A DNA stretch of 64,000 bases. It comes from Asterias amurensis. Lineage: Eukaryota; Echinodermata; Asteroidea; Forcipulatida; Asteriidae. The position numbers and the translations under genes are program-made. The stretch spans positions 932,501-996,500 of the forward strand of contig NC_092661.1 in NCBI RefSeq assembly GCF_032118995.1, written 5' to 3'. Below are positions 62,001-64,000 of this stretch, piece after piece (position 1 is the stretch's first letter; each line of letters begins with the position of its first letter). A model generated the notes under the pieces. That model saw nothing but the letters and a program-made list of their open reading frames with translations, was not told the origin of the DNA and did not search any database.

Positions 62001-63469
62001 ACTTACTTATTTCTTCAAACTCCTCCTCTTCTTCTTTCTTGTCTTTCCTCTCTTCCTTCTTGTACTCTGGTTTAATATCTTTCCTCGGCTCAGCCTTCTT
62101 GGTTTCTACTGGAGTCCCAGAAGACTTGGCAGAAGGAATCGGAACAGCCCTCTTCAGCGATAACTGGTGGTTGAAATAAGCCAGAAAATCTTAAAGGATT
62201 GTTGAAGAATCGGATCGAAAACAAATCGTAAAGATCACAGATTTACGTAAAAGTAAATGATAGTAGAAAACACCTCTTTAAATAAATTTGCCTGAAATAA
62301 CATATTTTATGAGAAATAAATAAAACTAATTTCCAGTTTGGCGTTTATCACTCAGTGAGCGTTTTAATTCATTTTTGTTTTTGCGTTGATGTCATTCAAA
62401 ATGTGTAATCGGCTTTTCACTTTTTTCTTGTGACCCAGATGACTGATCGAAATAAAACTTCCACAGGTTTGTCAGTTTGTGTGTTACATAAAGTGCTTAC
62501 ACTGCCAGCAACTGTTACGTTAGCAAAAACTGATTTTGTTATGTTCCTTAAAATAATGTACAATCCGCAGGACAAAGCATCAGGGTTATGTGAGTGTCTT
62601 GGTTAAAGGATTTAGGTACTTTTTCAAAATGTCCACAGATTTACATTAAACTTACAGGGTTTGAAGATAATGATAGTGGAAAGCTTCCCTTCAAATATTA
62701 CTAACTATTAAAGAATGTGTAGTGTTTTGAGAAATGAGTATAACAAGTCACAAAATAATTTTGGTGTTATGAGACCAAAATTATTTTAGCATGTAAAATC
62801 CCCTTTAAACCAGTTATGATATTATACCAAAACCATAACTGGTTAATTCGTTTTCACATGCTAAAACTGAGACAAAAATTATTACTTTTACTCATTTCTA
62901 AAAAACTACAGCACCCCAGTCAGTAAAATTTCAAGGAAAGCTTTCTACTATCATAATTTTCATACTGTGTGAGTTTAATGTAAATCTGTGGACATCATGT
63001 TTTTTGGCTAGGAAAAAGTACATAGACCCTTTAGGGACAGAGGTGTCGTGACTCTGGAACCCACACTCTGCTAAACAGAAGCACCAGATCTAGAGTCCGG
63101 AGCTCTTAACCGCTCGGCCACGACATGCTTGAGGACACAAGTGTCACGACTGCGACTCGAACCCACACTCTGCTGAACAGAAACACCAGAGCTTGAGGCC
63201 GGAGCTCTTAACCGCTCGGCCACGACACAACCCCAAATAGCGGGACGTATGGGGTTTTACCACAGCTAGTCCGAGCGGTCTCTCACGTACCCTTTTCTGT
63301 GCCAATTCACTCGACTTTGCTGCTGGTGGGGTTTCTTTCTTAGAGTGATCTGCTGTTGAATTTCCACCCGTTTTCCTTAATTTGACTTCTCCACCAGCAA
63401 AGATGTTACCAAACCCGACTCCTTTGACCTTTGGGGGTTTGGCCTTCGGAACTTCGGCTGGGGGCTCAT
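44021..63469 (-). CDS. SH3KBP1: CD2AP/CIN85 SH3 adaptor, 3' ten exons (5' end beyond window)
   Basis: Adaptor linking receptor endocytosis (Cbl, endophilin) to actin capping; the invertebrate orthologue of the vertebrate pair CD2AP and SH3KBP1. Exons: 63469-63291, 62163-62007, 55961-55771, 54806-54764, 54380-54160, 51341-51191, 50607-50477, 47653-47459, 45615-45418, 44197-44021; frame is kept throughout, about 547 codons in the window. Order of parts: linker with the family motif VKGVGFGNIF; a Lys/Glu-rich linker; the third SH3 domain (TFSYEAQHSDELELKEGD, GWWLGEVDGRKGVFPDNFV); a long Pro-rich region; a capping-protein-interaction motif (LTHITLSRPK...RRPP, matching LxHxTxxRPKx6P); a Ser/Pro region; and a C-terminal coiled coil (KKDIKTLQDQMV... 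ELDEEKKFRMAMQVELDRIKKLV). SH3 domains 1 and 2 are expected to the right of 64000. Introns reach about 6 kb and carry many mobile elements. Confidence 0.95.
44268..44566. mobile_element. Family B-related MITE, distinct subfamily
   Basis: Ends AGCCATTGGACACTTTCGGTAAA and TTTACCTAAAGTGTCCAATGGCT with TTAA on both sides. The internal sequence shares only the ACTCCGATGACCGATTGAGC and TTTTCACAGGTTTGTTAT blocks with family B. Confidence 0.75.
44583..45300 (+). mobile_element. SINE body split by a family B insertion
   Basis: Halves 44583-44780 and 45167-45300. Contains CAAGACACTTGTGTC, GGTGTTCCTGGTT-like sequence and the split AGCACCTT...GGTGCT hairpin. Confidence 0.7.
44785..45162. mobile_element. 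Family B MITE (378 bp) inserted inside a SINE
   Basis: TTAA at 44781-44784 and 45163-45166. It splits the SINE hairpin AGCACCTT(TT)AAACC...GGTGCT. The uninterrupted SINE at 32330-32350 proves the empty site and shows that TTAA is a target duplication. Confidence 0.9.
45935..46100. mobile_element. Family D palindromic MITE, upstream of SH3KBP1 exon 45615-45418
   Basis: GGCTGAGTCACACTGCAGCG at one end and the inverse at the other, TTAA at 46101-46104. Confidence 0.85.
47911..48013. repeat. Tandem repeat, about 28-bp unit, in an SH3KBP1 intron
   Basis: Three to four copies of TATTTATGAGGTCATATATTC followed by ATGAA. Each unit contains ATGAATAT/ATATTCAT palindromic words. Confidence 0.8.
48222..48556 (-). 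mobile_element. tRNA-derived SINE with an internal 85-bp duplication
   Basis: Decayed head (GACAGAGCGGTCTAG, GGGTTCTAATAC); the body block GCCACCTACTCCTNGGGCTGAAACAGGGTTACC occurs twice in tandem (about 48229 and 48320). Confidence 0.7.
51434..51594. mobile_element. Family H palindromic MITE, in an SH3KBP1 intron
   Basis: CAG precedes GGGCCAATTTCATAAAGCTG. The right end GCTTTATGAAACTGGGATC is followed by TAG instead of CAG. Confidence 0.7.
53109..53136. repeat. Poly-C run
   Basis: About 26 C with two A interruptions. Similar runs: 7501-7513, 14241-14254, 22441-22452, 43999-44010; G runs at 11417-11433, 36590-36617, 60086-60100 and 61769-61780. Confidence 0.9.
53893..54052. mobile_element. 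Small inverted-repeat element, in an SH3KBP1 intron
   Basis: Ends TATGGAAAGGTTTGCGGTAAC and GTTATCGCAAAACTTTCCATA; the word CATGTAATGAC is repeated inverted inside. It contains ACTCGACGTTTCGGTGC. Confidence 0.7.
54590..54742. mobile_element. Family B fragment, diverged, in an SH3KBP1 intron
   Basis: Keeps TTCTTGCAAATTTGATGAC, GGGGATACGCCAAGTAAGGAT and GACAATTACCAAAATC; ends 22 bases before the donor of the small exon at 54764. Confidence 0.5.
55990..56100. mobile_element. Family A MITE fragment, beside the SH3-3 exon of SH3KBP1
   Basis: Contains GGTTAGAAAGATG, AATGATCCACACAAATT and TGTGAACTAACACG of family A but no partner arm. Confidence 0.55.
56744..57072. mobile_element. Family B MITE, slightly shortened, in an SH3KBP1 intron
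   Basis: Ends AAGGCATTGGACACTATTTG and CCAACAGTGTCCAGAGTCT, with TTAA after it. Confidence 0.8.
57772..58019 (-). mobile_element. tRNA-derived SINE, in an SH3KBP1 intron
   Basis: Head ATCGTGGCCGAGTGGATAAG, B box GGGTTCGAATCC, tail ending at AAAGCGCTTTATACAAAACGG. A (TTTG)n microsatellite follows at 58037-58090. Confidence 0.75.
58037..58092. repeat. (TTTG)n microsatellite
   Basis: About 13 TTTG units with one TCTG interruption, next to a SINE. Confidence 0.9.
58248..58275 (-). CDS. SH3KBP1: Probable alternative first coding exon of SH3KBP1 (short isoform)
   Basis: An ATG at 58275 opens nine codons (MRFAKKGSG) plus one base, then the strong donor GAG|GTAAGT. Phase 1 is exactly what the third-SH3 exon at 55961 needs: joining gives GTT AAA GAG..., the same junction phase that exon 62163-62007 supplies. 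The predicted product would start just before SH3 domain 3 and be 444 residues. A TATA box lies 48 bases upstream of the ATG. Mammalian SH3KBP1 is known to use internal promoters that give forms lacking SH3 domains. Only sequence signals support this; no transcript was seen. Confidence 0.62.
58323..58330 (-). promoter_or_regulatory. TATA box of the internal SH3KBP1 promoter
   Basis: TATATAAA on the minus strand, 48 bases above the ATG at 58275. A start site about 30 bases downstream (near 58297) would leave a 5' leader of about 20-25 bases. Confidence 0.55.
58790..58912. mobile_element. Family B right-end fragment
   Basis: Contains TTTTCACAGGTTTGTTATTTTG and GACTATTACCAAAGGTGTCCAGTGTCTTTAA only. 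It lies about 460 bases upstream of the predicted internal promoter. Confidence 0.65.
59105..59247. mobile_element. CWG-class palindromic MITE (family F)
   Basis: Ends GAGTGGATTTCACAAAGAG / CTCTTTGTGAAATCGACCC, CAG on both sides. Inside, AGTTAGGACTAGTC alternates with its inverse. Confidence 0.85.
61189..61426. mobile_element. CWG-class palindromic MITE (family H)
   Basis: Ends GGGCCAATTTCATAGAGCTG / TCTATGAAATTGGGCC, CAG on both sides (61186-61188, 61427-61429). Confidence 0.82.
62607..63030. mobile_element. Family C foldback MITE (full length), in an SH3KBP1 intron
   Basis: TTAA at left and mutated TTAG at right. The centre is enlarged by the small palindrome ACCAGTTATG...CATAACTGGT. A further diverged arm lies at about 62190-62310. 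Confidence 0.85.
63034..63230 (-). mobile_element. Two tRNA-like SINE heads in tandem
   Basis: Two adjacent heads each with TCGTGGCCGAGCGGTTAAGAG and a GGGTT(C)GA(A/G)T B box, ending about 63126 and 63229. The rest of the body is absent. It lies 60 bases from an SH3KBP1 exon. Confidence 0.75.
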
Positions 63470-63745
63470 CTGAAAGAACTAACATACATTTGATAAGACT
63501 GTAAATGCAAAGCCTTAGCCTTAATACAAGTTAAGAAATATTTTGTTTCAATTTCTTTAATTTGTAAATATGAATCTCCAAAGGGTAACCAGCCTAAGGT
63601 ATTTTGCTTATTTTTTTTTAAACACAACTTTTTATGTGCCGAGTCTAAACATGCGTTAACAAAAAATATGTCTTTTTCTTGGTAACAAATAGTTACTGTA
63701 CATGGTCTACACAAGTACCTTTATCGCATACATTGGCGGGCCCTG

Positions 63746-63911
63746 CTCCCGATTTCACGAAACTCATCGCAAGTAGCGGCGTATCGTAGGGTTTGCGATG
63801 CGTCGCAGACCTATAAGACACGTCGCGGCTGCGACAAGTTCGCAATTTACGACGTGTAACTGGTCGCAACTTGCACTTGCGACGCGTCGCAGCGCTTCAT
63901 GAAATCGGGGG
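63746..63911. mobile_element. CWG-class palindromic MITE, GCGACGCGTCGC-rich
   Basis: Ends CTCCCGATTTCACGAAACT / TTCATGAAATCGGGGG with CTG on both sides. Unusually CpG-rich arms (TTGCGATGCGTCGCAG, CTTGCGACGCGTCGCAG). Confidence 0.8.
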
Positions 63912-64000
63912 CTGGGCCAACAGAAGGTTACAAGTTTAATCACAGTTTATCCAACAATGAGCAGTACAGTGGACAAGTGCCTGCCAGACACCGGCCAAAA

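Noticed and set aside
1-64000. Retrovirus-like, LTR or Polinton-type elements
   Set aside because: I looked for polymerase, protease, integrase and capsid words and for long direct terminal repeats and saw none I could support.

Overview
The window looks like nuclear DNA of an invertebrate deuterostome, most likely an echinoderm. Reasons: four genes with ordinary animal exon-intron structure; a foldback transposon of the kind first described as TU elements in sea urchins; and very dense short palindromic transposons and tRNA-derived SINEs in every intron and spacer. No prokaryotic feature, CRISPR array or rRNA is visible, and I recognise no retrovirus-like or capsid-bearing element.

Layout. 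Four recognisable protein genes and one decayed gene all lie on the minus strand. (1) CHORDC1, complete, 10 coding exons, 11121 down to 2390. (2) A decayed single-exon family-31 glycosyltransferase (beta-1,3-galactosyltransferase type), 16884 to 15582. (3) MLYCD (malonyl-CoA decarboxylase), 10 coding exons from about 34367 to 26845; only the very 5' end is uncertain. (4) TIMM13, complete, 3 exons, 39029 to 37275. (5) A CD2AP/CIN85-type SH3 adaptor (SH3KBP1), ten exons from 63469 to 44021; its first two SH3 domains lie beyond the right edge. Inside it at 58275 sits a separate ATG-bearing exon with a TATA box and a donor phase that fits the third-SH3 exon, which predicts a short isoform. Exon borders were read by eye from splice signals, and every junction listed keeps frame.

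Spacers. The 10 kb between the glycosyltransferase relic and MLYCD (16.9-26.8 kb) holds no gene I can support. It contains a 3.6 kb element with TTAA target duplication nested inside a palindromic repeat, a tangled inverted/direct repeat at 18.5-19.1 kb, and a GTCCGG-rich foldback at 19.9-20.4 kb. The short palindromic elements of the window fall into two classes by target duplication: TTAA (termini mostly AGG...CCT) and CWG (termini around TTTCAYRAA). A 765-bp foldback at 39.38-40.15 kb has arms made of 16-bp tandem repeats and a perfect 8-bp target duplication.

The genes show no operon-like link: CHORDC1 is an HSP90 co-chaperone, MLYCD controls malonyl-CoA, TIMM13 is a mitochondrial intermembrane-space chaperone, and SH3KBP1 links endocytosis to actin. 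The points most worth a second look are the internal promoter of SH3KBP1, a hammerhead-ribozyme-like motif at 6233, the CWG-class element superfamily, the TU-like foldback, and a duplicated fragment of the SH3KBP1 last exon in its 3' region.
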